A DNA stretch of 12,638 bases from contig JAEUNV010000156.1 in NCBI GenBank assembly GCA_016790385.1, forward strand, positions 1 through 12,638, in the 5' to 3' direction. Shown here piece by piece: positions 1 through 8,563 of this stretch; position 1 is the stretch's first letter, and each line of letters opens with the position of its first letter. A program made the translations under genes and the position numbers. The notes beneath the pieces are model-generated. The model did not search any database. It was given only the letters and a program-made list of their open reading frames with translations, and was not told the DNA's origin. The stretch comes from Zoogloea sp. (lineage in GTDB: Bacteria > Pseudomonadota > Gammaproteobacteria > Burkholderiales > Rhodocyclaceae).

Positions 1-104
1 GCATGATTGCACTGGCCGCAACGCACGCGCCCCTGGCGGGCGCGCAATTGCTCGGGGCGTACCCGGAAGGTGGTGGAGCACGCCGGGCAGCGCGCCAGGA
101 TCAT
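1..104 (-). CDS. Zinc-ribbon DUF3426-type protein, N-terminal fragment
   Basis: Only the first 34 residues are inside the window; the gene runs off the left edge. They hold a two-CxxC zinc ribbon: Cys6 and Cys9, then Cys29 and Cys32, separated by a stretch containing FRVRPEQLRAR. This matches the MJ0042-type finger at the start of betaproteobacterial DUF3426 proteins, which usually continue into a linker, one membrane helix and a C-terminal DUF3426 domain (family knowledge, not visible here). The start ATG at 104-102 overlaps the prmA stop TGA (103-101) as ATGA, so translation is probably coupled to prmA. The molecular function of the family is not established. Identification of the finger is firm, but anything beyond residue 34 is inferred. 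Confidence 0.85.
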   Translation of the reverse strand, partial: MILARCPACSTTFRVRPEQLRARQGRVRCGQCNH

Positions 105-1002
105 GACACTGCCTGCTCCGGCCGGTCGCCTTCAAGGCGAACCCAGCCCTCATGGGTGGCGCCCACCCGTAGCGCGATGTACGGGGCATAAGCCTCAATC
201 ACGTCCTGTGCCTGGGCCTCAAGGACGCCCGAGAGGGCCAGCTTGCCGCCCGGGGCGACGCGGGCTGCAAGCAGCGGGGCCAGCATTTTCAATGGATTGG
301 TGAGAATGTTGGCGACCACTCGCTGGAAGGTGCCGTCGAGGGGCTTGGCGGAAACCTGAAGATGCAGGCTGACGTGGTTGTTGGCCGCGTTGTCGCGGGC
401 GGTTTCGACGGCCTTCTCGTCAATGTCGACGCCGGTGATCTCACCGGCCCCCAGCTTGGCGGCGGCGATGGCAAGGATGCCGGAACCACAGCCGTAATCG
501 AGCACGCTCACACCTGGCTGGATCTCGGTGGTCAGCCATTCGAGACATAGCCGTGTCGTCGGGTGGGAGCCGGTGCCGAAGGCCATACCCGGATCAAGGA
601 CGAGGTTGATGGCGTTGGCATCGGGGGATTCGTGCCAGGAGGGCACGATCCACAGGCGGTCGGTGATGCGGATCGGATCGAACTGGCTCTGGGTGAGTTG
701 CACCCAGTTTTGTTCTTCCACTTCTTCGATGGTAAAGGTGGGCACCGCGTCGAGGCCCGCCGCCGCCGAGGCCGTGGCCAGTGCGGTGGCGAGGTCGGTG
801 TCGGTGTCGAACAGGGCCACGACGCGGCTGTGATCCCACAGGCTGGCCGGTGACATGCCCGGTTCGCCGAACTGGGGCTTTTCGGCCTCGGTGCCGGCGT
901 CGGCATCGTCAATGCTGACCGACAGGGCGCCGTGCTCCATCAGCGCCTCGGAAAGTGCCTCGGCGCGGGTGGCATCAGCCTGCAGGATGACCGAGATCCA
1001 CA

Positions 1003-1003
<1 letters not shown>
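101..1003 (-). CDS. prmA: Ribosomal protein L11 methyltransferase PrmA
   Basis: PrmA is a cytoplasmic SAM-dependent enzyme that methylates ribosomal protein L11 at several amino groups. The protein is 300 residues, close to the family's usual 290-300. The N-terminal substrate-recognition domain covers roughly residues 1-100. The PrmA signature DPGMAFGTGSHPTT is at 137-150, the SAM-binding motif LDYGCGSGILAIAAAKLGA at 168-186, the acidic VDID at 192-195, and the catalytic-loop ANIL at 231-234. I chose the ATG at 1003 rather than the in-frame TTG directly before it, because TGATG then joins the accC stop and the prmA start by one base. No strong Shine-Dalgarno sequence is visible, consistent with coupling to accC. 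It is followed by the DUF3426 gene with a 4-base overlap. Identification is secure. Confidence 0.96.
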
Positions 1004-2364
<1,361 letters not shown>

Positions 2365-2373
2365 GGGCATGGC

Positions 2374-2826
2374 TCAGCCGATGATGAAGAGAGGCTCGCC
2401 AAACTCCACCGGCTCGCCGTTCTCGACCAGGATGGCCTTGATGACGCCGGTGGCGTCGGCCTCGATCTCGTTCATCAGCTTCATGGCTTCAATGATACAA
2501 AGGGGTTCGCCGGCGGATACGCTCTGGCCGATTTCGACCAGAGGCTTTCCGCCTGGGGCACTGGAGCGGTAGAAGGTGCCAACCATGGGCGACTTGACCA
2601 CATGCCCTTCCGGTGTGCTCGGTTCGGCAGCGGCGGCAGCGACGGCAGCCGCCGGTGCGGCGGGAGACGGCGCAGCGGCAGGGGCCTGGGTCACATAGTT
2701 GACCGGTGCGGGGCCGGAGATGTGCTTGGCGATACGGACTTTTTCCTCGCCTTCAGTGACCTCCAGCTCGGAAATGCCGGATTCCTGGACCAGGTCGATC
2801 AATTTCTTGAGCTTGCGAAGATCCAT
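2374..2826 (-). CDS. accB: Acetyl-CoA carboxylase biotin carboxyl carrier protein AccB
   Basis: AccB carries the covalently bound biotin that shuttles CO2 from AccC to the carboxyltransferase AccAD. It has 150 residues, close to E. coli AccB (156). The N-terminal part (1-38, [20 protein letters not shown] at its start) is typical. A flexible Ala/Pro-rich linker spans about 46-73. The biotinyl domain (about 77-150) carries the protruding thumb [13 protein letters not shown] at 79-91 and the biotinylation motif EAMKLM, with Lys116 the modified residue. The start ATG at 2826 has a good ribosome-binding site, AAGGGGAA, six bases upstream. accC follows within nine bases. A 56-base gap separates it from aroQ, and no clear terminator or promoter is visible there, so expression probably continues from upstream. 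Identification is secure. Confidence 0.97.
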   Translation of the reverse strand: MDLRKLKKLIDLVQESGISELEVTEGEEKVRIAKHISGPAPVNYVTQAPAAAPSPAAPAAAVAAAAAEPSTPEGHVVKSPMVGTFYRSSAPGGKPLVEIGQSVSAGEPLCIIEAMKLMNEIEADATGVIKAILVENGEPVEFGEPLFIIG

Positions 2827-2830
2827 AGTA

Positions 2831-2838
2831 TTCCCCTT
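2831..2838 (-). promoter_or_regulatory. Ribosome-binding site of accB
   Basis: AAGGGGAA on the minus strand, six bases before the accB ATG. It is one of the best purine-rich sites in this gene run, where most downstream genes seem to rely on coupling instead. Confidence 0.7.
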
Positions 2839-2882
2839 GTGTAGGTGGCGGCCCGCCGGTCGGAGGCCTGCCTGAGTCTGGT

Positions 2883-3380
2883 TTAGTCGTGCGCAGCGCG
2901 GAGGCGCGCCAGGGCGAACTCCAGGGCAAGTTGATATCCCTGGGCGCCCAGCCCGCAGATCACCCCGACAGCCTTGTCGGAAAAATAGGAATGGTGACGG
3001 AAGGCTTCGCGGGCGTGGATGTTGGAGAGATGCACTTCGACAAACGGAATGGCGACACCCGTGAGGGCATCACGCAGGGCCACGCTGGTGTGGGTATACG
3101 CGGCCGGATTGATGATGATGAAGTTGACGCCTTCGGTGGCGGCGGCCTGCACCCGGTCGACCAACTCACCTTCGTGATTGCTCTGGAAGGACTCCAGCAT
3201 CACGCCATCGGCCCGGGCGCGGCTTTCCATCGCTGTGTGGATGTCGGCAAGGGTGGTGAGCCCGTAGATGCCAGGTTCCCGACTGCCGAGCATATTGAGA
3301 TTGGGGCCATGCAGAACGAGAATCCGGTTCTGCGGGATGTCCTCGGCGTTGGCTTCCTGGGTGCGATTTTTCCGCGTCAT
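2883..3380 (-). CDS. aroQ: Type II 3-dehydroquinate dehydratase AroQ
   Basis: AroQ dehydrates 3-dehydroquinate to 3-dehydroshikimate in the shikimate pathway, in the cytoplasm; type II enzymes form dodecamers. Visible motifs are [13 protein letters not shown] at 24-36 (with the active-site loop Arg34), catalytic Tyr39 in [14 protein letters not shown] at 65-75, [10 protein letters not shown] at 90-99, and [18 protein letters not shown] at 114-131. The protein is 165 residues, somewhat longer than the usual 145-150, because about 17 polar residues precede the first core strand. No alternative start codon lies between the ATG at 3380 and the core, so the extension appears real. The start lacks a clear Shine-Dalgarno sequence. 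It sits upstream of accB, the arrangement aroQ-accB-accC-prmA common in proteobacteria. Confidence 0.96.
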   Translation of the reverse strand: MTRKNRTQEANAEDIPQNRILVLHGPNLNMLGSREPGIYGLTTLADIHTAMESRARADGVMLESFQSNHEGELVDRVQAAATEGVNFIIINPAAYTHTSVALRDALTGVAIPFVEVHLSNIHAREAFRHHSYFSDKAVGVICGLGAQGYQLALEFALARLRAAHD

Positions 3381-3441
3381 GGGTGCAAGTTTGCCGTAGT
3401 TTGACGCAATTTGTCCACCGCAAGGGGGGCAAGGCTGATTC

Positions 3442-3987
3442 TCAGCCCTTGCTCAGTTCGGCAAGTTTGCGGTCGAGTTCGTCTTCTGAAAGCGCGCCGA
3501 GCTTGACCAGTCCGAGGCCGCCATTGCGGTCGAGGATGATGGTGAAGGGCAGGCCCTGGGAGGTATTGCCAAGTTCTTCTGTCAGGCTGATCACGGACGG
3601 AGAGGCGATCACCAGCGGGTAGGCCACGTCCTGGGCCGCCTGGAAATCCACCACATTCTTTGGGGTATCGATGCTGATACCGACAAACTGGACTCCTTTG
3701 TCCGCATATTTCCGGCTCATGGCGGAGAAGGCCGGAATTTCCTTTCGGCAGGGGGGACACCAGGTGGCCCAGAAGTTCACCACCAGCACCTTGCCCTGCC
3801 ACTGCTTGAGGGCCTGCTGCTTGCCAGTGGTGTCGGGAAGGTCGAGCGCCGTCAGCCTGGCAAGTGCGGCACTCTGGGCGGGCGTCGCCACGGGCTGCGA
3901 GGCGTTTTGACGGGCCGCGTAAAGGCCTGCGGCGCCGGCTGCAAAGGCAACGATGACGACAAGAAGAAAGTTGATTCCACGTTTCAT
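3442..3987 (-). CDS. TlpA/ResA-type membrane-anchored thiol-disulfide oxidoreductase
   Basis: A 181-residue thioredoxin-fold protein predicted to act outside the cytoplasmic membrane. An N-terminal hydrophobic segment (about residues 5-25, after MKRG) is a signal anchor or cleavable signal. The redoxin domain follows from about 45, with the active site WCPPC at 76-80 (Cys77 and Cys80) inside [16 protein letters not shown]. The strand VQFVGISID and the cis-Pro loop GLPFTII complete the fold. The family reduces periplasmic disulfides, often in cytochrome c or oxidase maturation; the actual client here cannot be told from sequence, so I give no symbol. The ATG at 3987 overlaps the stop of the upstream nucleotidyltransferase-like gene as ATGA. 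aroQ follows after 61 bases. Family assignment is firm; ResA, TlpA or a CcmG-like role is open. Confidence 0.88.
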   Translation of the reverse strand: MKRGINFLLVVIVAFAAGAAGLYAARQNASQPVATPAQSAALARLTALDLPDTTGKQQALKQWQGKVLVVNFWATWCPPCRKEIPAFSAMSRKYADKGVQFVGISIDTPKNVVDFQAAQDVAYPLVIASPSVISLTEELGNTSQGLPFTIILDRNGGLGLVKLGALSEDELDRKLAELSKG

Positions 3988-4610
3988 GGCGGGAGTTCGG
4001 CCGGCGCCGGTGTTTCGTTGATCAGGGCTTCGACGACGGACAGGCGAGCACGTTCCATTTGCCGGGGCCCGTGGGCCCCGCGTCGGTGGAGGCGTTCAAC
4101 GTCGGGTGAATAGATGCGCAGCTTGACGGGGATATCGTCCCAGTCGAAGACCAGGATGGCCTCAGGCCCTTCCGGCTGATTACGACGGGGTTCGCGATGC
4201 TCGTAGGCCACGTCATGGTTGAGGAAGAAGATCTCCACTTCCTTGGCGCTTTCCGGAAAAAGATCGATCTCCACCTCGGAGTAGCGCCCTGCGGTGCCTT
4301 CCAGCACGGCGCCCGTCAAATAGGGCCGGAAGGCATCGAGCGCGCGCATGATCTCGGCGGCGGCGATGCGCATGGCCTGCTGGCGCTCCAGGTGCTCTTC
4401 ATCCTGAAAAACCGCAAGATAGGTGCGGACTTCCGCCTCAATCTCGGCGTTTTTGGGCAACTCGTCGGCATTGACGGCCCCCAACTGGCGGGCGGCCTTG
4501 CGCTTGGCAAAGCCGTAGTCGGTGATCCCATCCTCGGCAATCATGCGGGCGGCCAGGGCGGCAATCTCGCGGCGCAGGTTGCTGCGGTGGGGAACGGAAG
4601 GGCGCGGCAT
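3984..4610 (-). CDS. Conserved hypothetical protein with degenerate nucleotidyltransferase-like fold
   Basis: A 208-residue soluble protein with no signal peptide or membrane helix. The N-terminal half (about 12-92) is charged and probably helical. Residues 100-131 read GAVLEGTAGRYSEVEIDLF followed by a strand ending VEIFFL. This resembles the core of the polymerase-beta nucleotidyltransferase family (G-[ST] loop, then a hDhD strand, then a third carboxylate), but the usual GS is GT and the first acid is Glu. A second strand pair, ILVFDWDDIPVKLRIYSP (152-169), follows. Similar proteins next to mpl occur in Rhodocyclales from memory, usually without an assigned function. It is the first gene of the minus-strand run, divergent from mpl, and overlaps the tlpA-like gene by 4 bases. 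The gene is real; nucleotidyltransferase activity is inference. Confidence 0.75.
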   Translation of the reverse strand: MPRPSVPHRSNLRREIAALAARMIAEDGITDYGFAKRKAARQLGAVNADELPKNAEIEAEVRTYLAVFQDEEHLERQQAMRIAAAEIMRALDAFRPYLTGAVLEGTAGRYSEVEIDLFPESAKEVEIFFLNHDVAYEHREPRRNQPEGPEAILVFDWDDIPVKLRIYSPDVERLHRRGAHGPRQMERARLSVVEALINETPAPAELPP

Positions 4611-4635
4611 GGGCGGTCGGAGCTTCCCGTTCGAT

Positions 4636-4654
4636 TAGAATGCCACCCATTCTA
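4636..4654. promoter_or_regulatory. Perfect inverted repeat with -10-like arms in the divergent promoter region
   Basis: In the 82-bp gap between the nucleotidyltransferase-like gene (minus) and mpl (plus) lies TAGAATG, a five-base spacer CCACC, then CATTCTA: a perfect 7-bp inverted repeat. Each arm contains TAGAAT on one strand (4636-4641 plus; 4649-4654 minus), five of six matches to the sigma-70 -10 consensus. A further minus-strand TCTAAT at 4634-4639 also matches five of six. No convincing -35 hexamer lies at 16-18 bases for any of them. It could be a pair of face-to-face promoters, an operator, or chance. The repeat is certain; its role is inference. Confidence 0.45.
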
Positions 4655-4692
4655 CACACGACTATTGCGGCACTGTTTCTGCCTTCCGGACT

Positions 4693-6069
4693 ATGCATAT
4701 TCACATTCTCGGTATCTGTGGCACTTTCATGGGCGGTATCGCCTTGTTGGCTCGGGCTGCGGGTCACACCGTGACGGGCTGTGACGCCAACGTCTATCCG
4801 CCCATGAGCACCCAGCTGGAAGAGCAGGGCATTCGCCTTGTTGAAGGTTACGGTGCCGATCAATTGGCCCTGAACCCGGATGTCTTCGTGGTGGGGAACG
4901 CCATTTCCCGGGGTAATCCGCTCCTTGAAGAAATTCTCGACAGGGGATTGCCCTATGTCTCCGGACCTCAGTGGCTGGCCGAGAACGTGCTTCAGGGGCG
5001 CTGGGTGCTGGCGGTGGCGGGCACCCACGGGAAGACCACCACCACCTCGCTGCTGGCGTGGATCCTTGAAGATGCGGGGCTGAAGCCCGGTTTCCTGGTG
5101 GGCGGTGTTCCCAAGAATTTCGGTGTGTCTGCGCGCCTGGGTGAAACGCCCTTTTTCGTGATCGAGGCCGATGAGTACGACACGGCCTTCTGTGACAAGC
5201 GTTCCAAGTTCGTGCATTACCGCCCGCGCACGGTCATCCTGAACAACCTGGAGTTTGATCACGCGGACATCTTCGCTGATCTTGAGGCGATTGAGACCCA
5301 GTTTCACCACCTGGTGCGGATCATTCCGCGTAGCGGACGCATCGTCGCCAATGCTGCTGAGGAGACGCTGCCACGGGTGATCCAGCGCGGCTGTTGGTCC
5401 GAGCTGGAGTGGTTCAACGATGCGGCGGGCTGGTCGGTGTCGGAAGGGGCGGCCGAGGACGAAGTGGTGGTGCGTCATCTGGGCAAGGAGATCGGTCGCA
5501 GGCGTCTGCCCCTGTCGGGTCGCCATAATCGGGCCAATGCCCTGGCGGCCATCGCCGCCGCGCGCCATGTGGGCGTGACGCCTGAGGTGGCCCTAGATGC
5601 CCTGACCCGTTTCGACGGTGTGAAGCGTCGCCTGGAGCTGCGCGGAACAGTGCGCGGGGTGGCGGTGTACGACGACTTCGCCCACCATCCCACGGCCATC
5701 ACCCTTACGGTTGAAGGATTGCGCCGTCAGGTGGGCGAAGCACGCATTCTGGCTGTGCTTGAGCCGCGCTCCAACACCATGAAGCTGGGCGTGATGAAGG
5801 ATCAGCTGCCCGCCAGCCTGACCGAGGCCGACAAGGTCTTCTGCTATGCCGCCAACCTGGGCTGGGATGCCCGGGCGGCCCTCCAGCCCATCGCCGCAAA
5901 GACAGTGGTGGAGGACGATCTGGATGCCCTGGTGGCGGCCATCGTGGCCGAGGCCAGGGAGGGGGATCGCATCCTGGTGATGAGCAATGGGGGTTTTGGC
6001 GGTATCCACGGCAAGCTACTGGCCGCCCTCGGCAGACCGTCTAGCGGACGGTCTGGAATTGCCTCGTGA
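4693..6069 (+). CDS. mpl: UDP-N-acetylmuramate:L-alanyl-gamma-D-glutamyl-meso-diaminopimelate ligase Mpl
   Basis: Mpl is a cytoplasmic ATP-dependent ligase that attaches recycled murein tripeptide to UDP-MurNAc, re-feeding peptidoglycan synthesis. The protein is 458 residues against 457 in E. coli. The N-terminal Rossmann-like domain opens with MHIHILGICGTFMGG. The Mur-ligase ATP loop AGTHGKTTTTS is at 109-119. The Mpl-type segment EADEYDTAFCDKRSKFVHY is at 158-176, NNLEFDHADIF at 184-194, SGRHNRANALAA at 275-286, GVKRRLE at 309-315 and YDDFAHHPTAI at 326-336. These distinguish Mpl from MurC. It is the only plus-strand gene of its region, transcribed from the 82-bp divergent gap with only a weak CCGGA before the ATG. 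Its last 29 bases overlap the end of ctaA on the other strand. Confidence 0.97.
   Translation: MHIHILGICGTFMGGIALLARAAGHTVTGCDANVYPPMSTQLEEQGIRLVEGYGADQLALNPDVFVVGNAISRGNPLLEEILDRGLPYVSGPQWLAENVLQGRWVLAVAGTHGKTTTTSLLAWILEDAGLKPGFLVGGVPKNFGVSARLGETPFFVIEADEYDTAFCDKRSKFVHYRPRTVILNNLEFDHADIFADLEAIETQFHHLVRIIPRSGRIVANAAEETLPRVIQRGCWSELEWFNDAAGWSVSEGAAEDEVVVRHLGKEIGRRRLPLSGRHNRANALAAIAAARHVGVTPEVALDALTRFDGVKRRLELRGTVRGVAVYDDFAHHPTAITLTVEGLRRQVGEARILAVLEPRSNTMKLGVMKDQLPASLTEADKVFCYAANLGWDARAALQPIAAKTVVEDDLDALVAAIVAEAREGDRILVMSNGGFGGIHGKLLAALGRPSSGRSGIAS
6033..6055. repeat. Perfect 9-bp hairpin inside the mpl/ctaA convergent overlap
   Basis: CAGACCGTC, loop TAGCG, then GACGGTCTG. The stem is perfect, and the ctaA stop codon spans the left arm and loop (6041-6043). 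Both arms encode mpl C-terminal residues, and the right arm also encodes the last ctaA residues. There is no U-tract on either strand, so it is not a standard intrinsic terminator. It may still slow polymerase or block exonucleases at the 3' ends of both transcripts. Confidence 0.5.
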
Positions 6070-7081
6070 AGCCTGCCATCGTGTATCGGTGGCGGACTTC
6101 ACTGCGTTGGAAGACCCGCACTGTGGCGGCCAGCGTCGTAACCAGCAATAAGGCGGCGCCGGTGTTGTGGGCAACGGCAAGGGGCAGGGGCAGTTGCAGC
6201 AGTATGTTGGCAATGCCCAGGCCGAGCTGGAGCAGCAGGGCTGCGAGCAGCCATTGCCCGTGGATTCGGGTTTCCCCCCGGGCCAGCAGGCGCAGGCCGA
6301 AACCCCCCGCCAGCAGCAGCACCATGGTGGCGCCGAGGCGGTGAGCCCAATGGATGGCGGTCAGCGCGGCGCCGGAGAGCAGGGCGCCACTGGCGGTGGC
6401 GCCGAGCTCGCGATCGAGGGTGAAGGCGTGGTGGGTGTCCATTTCCGGCCACCAGCGGCCCTGGCAGGTGGGAAAGTCGGCGCAGATGGCGGCGGCGTAG
6501 TTGCTGCTGACCCAGCCGCCTAGCGCGATCTGGACGAAGACGGCGAGTAGCGCTACCGCCCCGAGTACCTTCAGGCCGCCCGGCAGGGCTTTCGGTGGCG
6601 CACGGCGGGTGCCCTGGTCACGCAGGACCAGCACCGCCAGCAGGGCCAGGGTGCTCATGCCGCCCAGCAGGTGGCTGGTGACAATGACCGGCTTGAGCAG
6701 GCGGGTGACGGTGAGCATGCCCAGCAAGGCCTGACCGGCGACCACCGCCAGCAACAAGAGCTCCAGCCACGGTTTGCGGCGCTGCCGCTGACGCCAGGCC
6801 ATAGTGGCAAGGGCCAGGATGGCGAGGCCCAGCAAGCCCGCGGCGTAGCGGTGAATCATCTCCTTCCAGGCCTTGGGGGCTTCCACCGGCTTTCCGAAGC
6901 TGGCTTCTGCGGCCTTGATCTCGTGGGCCTGGTCGGGGACACCCACCAGCTTGCCATAGCATCCGGGCCAGTCCGGGCACCCCAGGCCGGCATCGGAGAG
7001 GCGCACGTAGGCACCCAGGGACACGACCACCAGCGCCAGGAGCAGCGCGGCCAGGGCCAGCCGACGGTAGCTGCCGTTCAT
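6041..7081 (-). CDS. ctaA: Heme A synthase, COX15/CtaA family
   Basis: CtaA oxidises the C8 methyl of heme O to the formyl group of heme A, the cofactor of aa3 oxidases. It is an integral membrane protein of 346 residues with about eight hydrophobic helices. The first periplasmic loop has paired cysteines in [11 protein letters not shown] (Cys35, Cys41), followed by the helix-II motif EMIHRY (His77). TSHLLGG supplies His136. The second half repeats the plan: CADFPTC (Cys200, Cys206), HWAHRLGA (His244/His247) and AVAHN (His305). These are the expected heme ligands and disulfide pairs. The ATG at 7081 overlaps the ctaB stop as ATGA, so the two heme enzymes are coupled. The 3' end overlaps mpl convergently by 29 bases. 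No gene follows in the same direction before mpl. Confidence 0.95.
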   Translation of the reverse strand: MNGSYRRLALAALLLALVVVSLGAYVRLSDAGLGCPDWPGCYGKLVGVPDQAHEIKAAEASFGKPVEAPKAWKEMIHRYAAGLLGLAILALATMAWRQRQRRKPWLELLLLAVVAGQALLGMLTVTRLLKPVIVTSHLLGGMSTLALLAVLVLRDQGTRRAPPKALPGGLKVLGAVALLAVFVQIALGGWVSSNYAAAICADFPTCQGRWWPEMDTHHAFTLDRELGATASGALLSGAALTAIHWAHRLGATMVLLLAGGFGLRLLARGETRIHGQWLLAALLLQLGLGIANILLQLPLPLAVAHNTGAALLLVTTLAATVRVFQRSEVRHRYTMAGFTRQFQTVR

Positions 7082-7977
7082 GCCAGGCGGTCCAGGAACA
7101 GGGCCGCGAACAGGCCGGTGAGGTAGATCAGGGAGTAGCGGAAGGCGCGGCGGGCGCGGGCGTCGGAATAGTCACGCCACAGCACCCAGGCCTCCCGCAG
7201 GTAGCCGAGGTTGAGCACGGTGACCAGGGCTGCATACACGGCGCCCGACAGGCCCAGGGTGCACGGCAGGTAGGAGACGGCGGCGAGCAGTACGGTGTAG
7301 AGCAGGATGTGCAGGCAGGTGAGCGGCACGCCGTGGCTCACCGGCAGCATGGGCAGGCCGGCGCGGGCGTATTCCTCGCGGCGGTAGCAGGCCAGGGCCC
7401 AGAAGTGGGGCGGGGTCCACAGGAAGATGATGAGGAACAGGGCCAGGGCCGGCAATCCGATGGTGTCGGTCATGGCGGCCCAGCCGAGCACCGGTGGCAT
7501 GGCCCCCGAGGCCCCGCCGATGACGATGTTCATGGGCGTGGCGGGCTTGAGGACCAGCGTGTAGACGATGGCGTAGCCGAGGAAGGTGGCCAGGGTCAGC
7601 CACATGGTCAGGGGGTTGACCGCCACATGCAGCAGCCACAGGCCGGCTCCGCCGGTAAGGCAGGCAAGGGTAAGGGTTTCGGTAGGGGTGATCAGTCCGA
7701 GAGGCAGGGCGCGGCCGCGGGTGCGGGCCATGCGGGCGTCGATCGTGCGTTCGACCAGACAGTTGATGGCCGCCGCCGCACCTGCCACCAGGGCGATGCC
7801 GATGGTGGCGGCGAGCATCCGCCCGGCGGGCGGCCAGCCCGGAACGGCAAGGAACATGCCGATCATCGCGGTAAACACGATCAGGCTGTTGACCCGCGGT
7901 TTGCACTGGGTGGCAAAGGCCGCCAGACGCAGGCCAAGTGGCGTGGCGGCGGTGGTGTTGTGCAGGAGCGTCGGCAT
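7078..7977 (-). CDS. ctaB: Protoheme IX farnesyltransferase (heme O synthase)
   Basis: CtaB/CyoE farnesylates protoheme to heme O, the substrate of CtaA. It is a UbiA-superfamily membrane protein, here 299 residues with about nine hydrophobic helices. The KPRV segment at 26-29 precedes helix 1. The first prenyl-diphosphate site reads N72-xxx-E76-xxx-D80 followed by [12 protein letters not shown], the family pattern with Glu in place of the first Asp. [17 protein letters not shown] is at 139-155 and [19 protein letters not shown] at 186-204. I chose the ATG at 7977 because GGAGA lies five bases upstream. The longer in-frame ATG at 8028 would overlap the preceding gene by 17 bases and add 17 residues without family resemblance. 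It is followed by ctaA with a 4-base overlap. In most relatives ctaA comes first; here the order is swapped. Confidence 0.95.
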   Translation of the reverse strand: MPTLLHNTTAATPLGLRLAAFATQCKPRVNSLIVFTAMIGMFLAVPGWPPAGRMLAATIGIALVAGAAAAINCLVERTIDARMARTRGRALPLGLITPTETLTLACLTGGAGLWLLHVAVNPLTMWLTLATFLGYAIVYTLVLKPATPMNIVIGGASGAMPPVLGWAAMTDTIGLPALALFLIIFLWTPPHFWALACYRREEYARAGLPMLPVSHGVPLTCLHILLYTVLLAAVSYLPCTLGLSGAVYAALVTVLNLGYLREAWVLWRDYSDARARRAFRYSLIYLTGLFAALFLDRLA

Positions 7978-7982
7978 CGGGG

Positions 7983-7987
7983 TCTCC
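7983..7987 (-). promoter_or_regulatory. Ribosome-binding site that decides the ctaB start
   Basis: GGAGA on the minus strand, five bases before the ATG at 7977. No comparable site precedes the upstream in-frame ATG at 8028. Confidence 0.6.
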
Positions 7988-8011
7988 GGAAAAGGCGGGC
8001 GGTACGTTGTG

Positions 8012-8563
8012 TCAGCCTGCCCACGCATAGCGCAGCAGGCGTTCCATGTCTTTCAGGATGCCGCGGGGGTCGGCATCCGGGGCATAGCGCAGGATGATTC
8101 GGTCCTCGGGGTCGACCACGTAAACCCGGTGCCCGCTGCTTTGCAGATCAAAGGCAGCGCGGGATTCGGAATCGGCGGCGACGGCGGTGCGCAGGTCGGG
8201 CTGGAGGGTTAGGAGCGCGGCGTCATCGGGTCTGGCCTGGTCGGTCAGCCAGGTGCGTTCGACCCGCGACATTTGTTTGTACAGCGCCACATGGACTTGG
8301 CGTGTCAGGACGATCCATCTGCGGCAGGCTTCGTTGCAAGGGCCCGCGCCGGCAACCACCAGGCGCCAGTGGGGGGTGGTGCTGCCGGCCAGGGGCTCAC
8401 CCTTGGCATCCAACAGGGGGGGCAGGGCGCGCGGGGGGGACAGAAGCTCGCCATGATTGCCTGTGCCGGCCGGATGCCAGCCCACCGCATAGAGCGTTCC
8501 CGCCACGGCAAAGGGCAGCAGGAGCAGGCCGAGGACCAGCACCAGGGTGCGGTTTGCACGCAT
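8012..8563 (-). CDS. SCO-like membrane-anchored CxxxC protein of the oxidase cluster
   Basis: A 183-residue protein with one N-terminal membrane helix (about residues 5-27) and a periplasmic domain. The domain resembles a small thioredoxin-fold SCO protein. [18 protein letters not shown] carries a CxxxC pair (Cys76, Cys80) at the place where SCO proteins bind copper or exchange thiols. [17 protein letters not shown] at 144-160 resembles the strand pair after the SCO ligand His. His145 is three residues before the Tyr, whereas human SCO1 has the His five before, so the copper site may differ. I chose the ATG at 8563 because it overlaps the SURF1 stop as TGATG; longer frames to 8782 run antisense through SURF1's own coding and add unrelated residues. 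Relatives next to SURF1 are usually annotated only as transmembrane proteins. A role in oxidase assembly is inferred from context. Confidence 0.8.
   Translation of the reverse strand: MRANRTLVLVLGLLLLPFAVAGTLYAVGWHPAGTGNHGELLSPPRALPPLLDAKGEPLAGSTTPHWRLVVAGAGPCNEACRRWIVLTRQVHVALYKQMSRVERTWLTDQARPDDAALLTLQPDLRTAVAADSESRAAFDLQSSGHRVYVVDPEDRIILRYAPDADPRGILKDMERLLRYAWAG

Noticed and set aside
3429..3452. GCAAGGCTGA/TCAGCCCTTGC stem around the tlpA-like stop, considered as a terminator
   Set aside because: The stem has a bulge and no U-tract follows on either strand. aroQ begins 61 bases on in the same direction, so termination here is unlikely.
4438..5568. A 376-codon minus-strand open frame opposite mpl
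   Set aside because: Mpl motifs are unambiguous on the plus strand, and this frame reads Arg/His/Pro/Gly-rich sequence without a recognisable domain.
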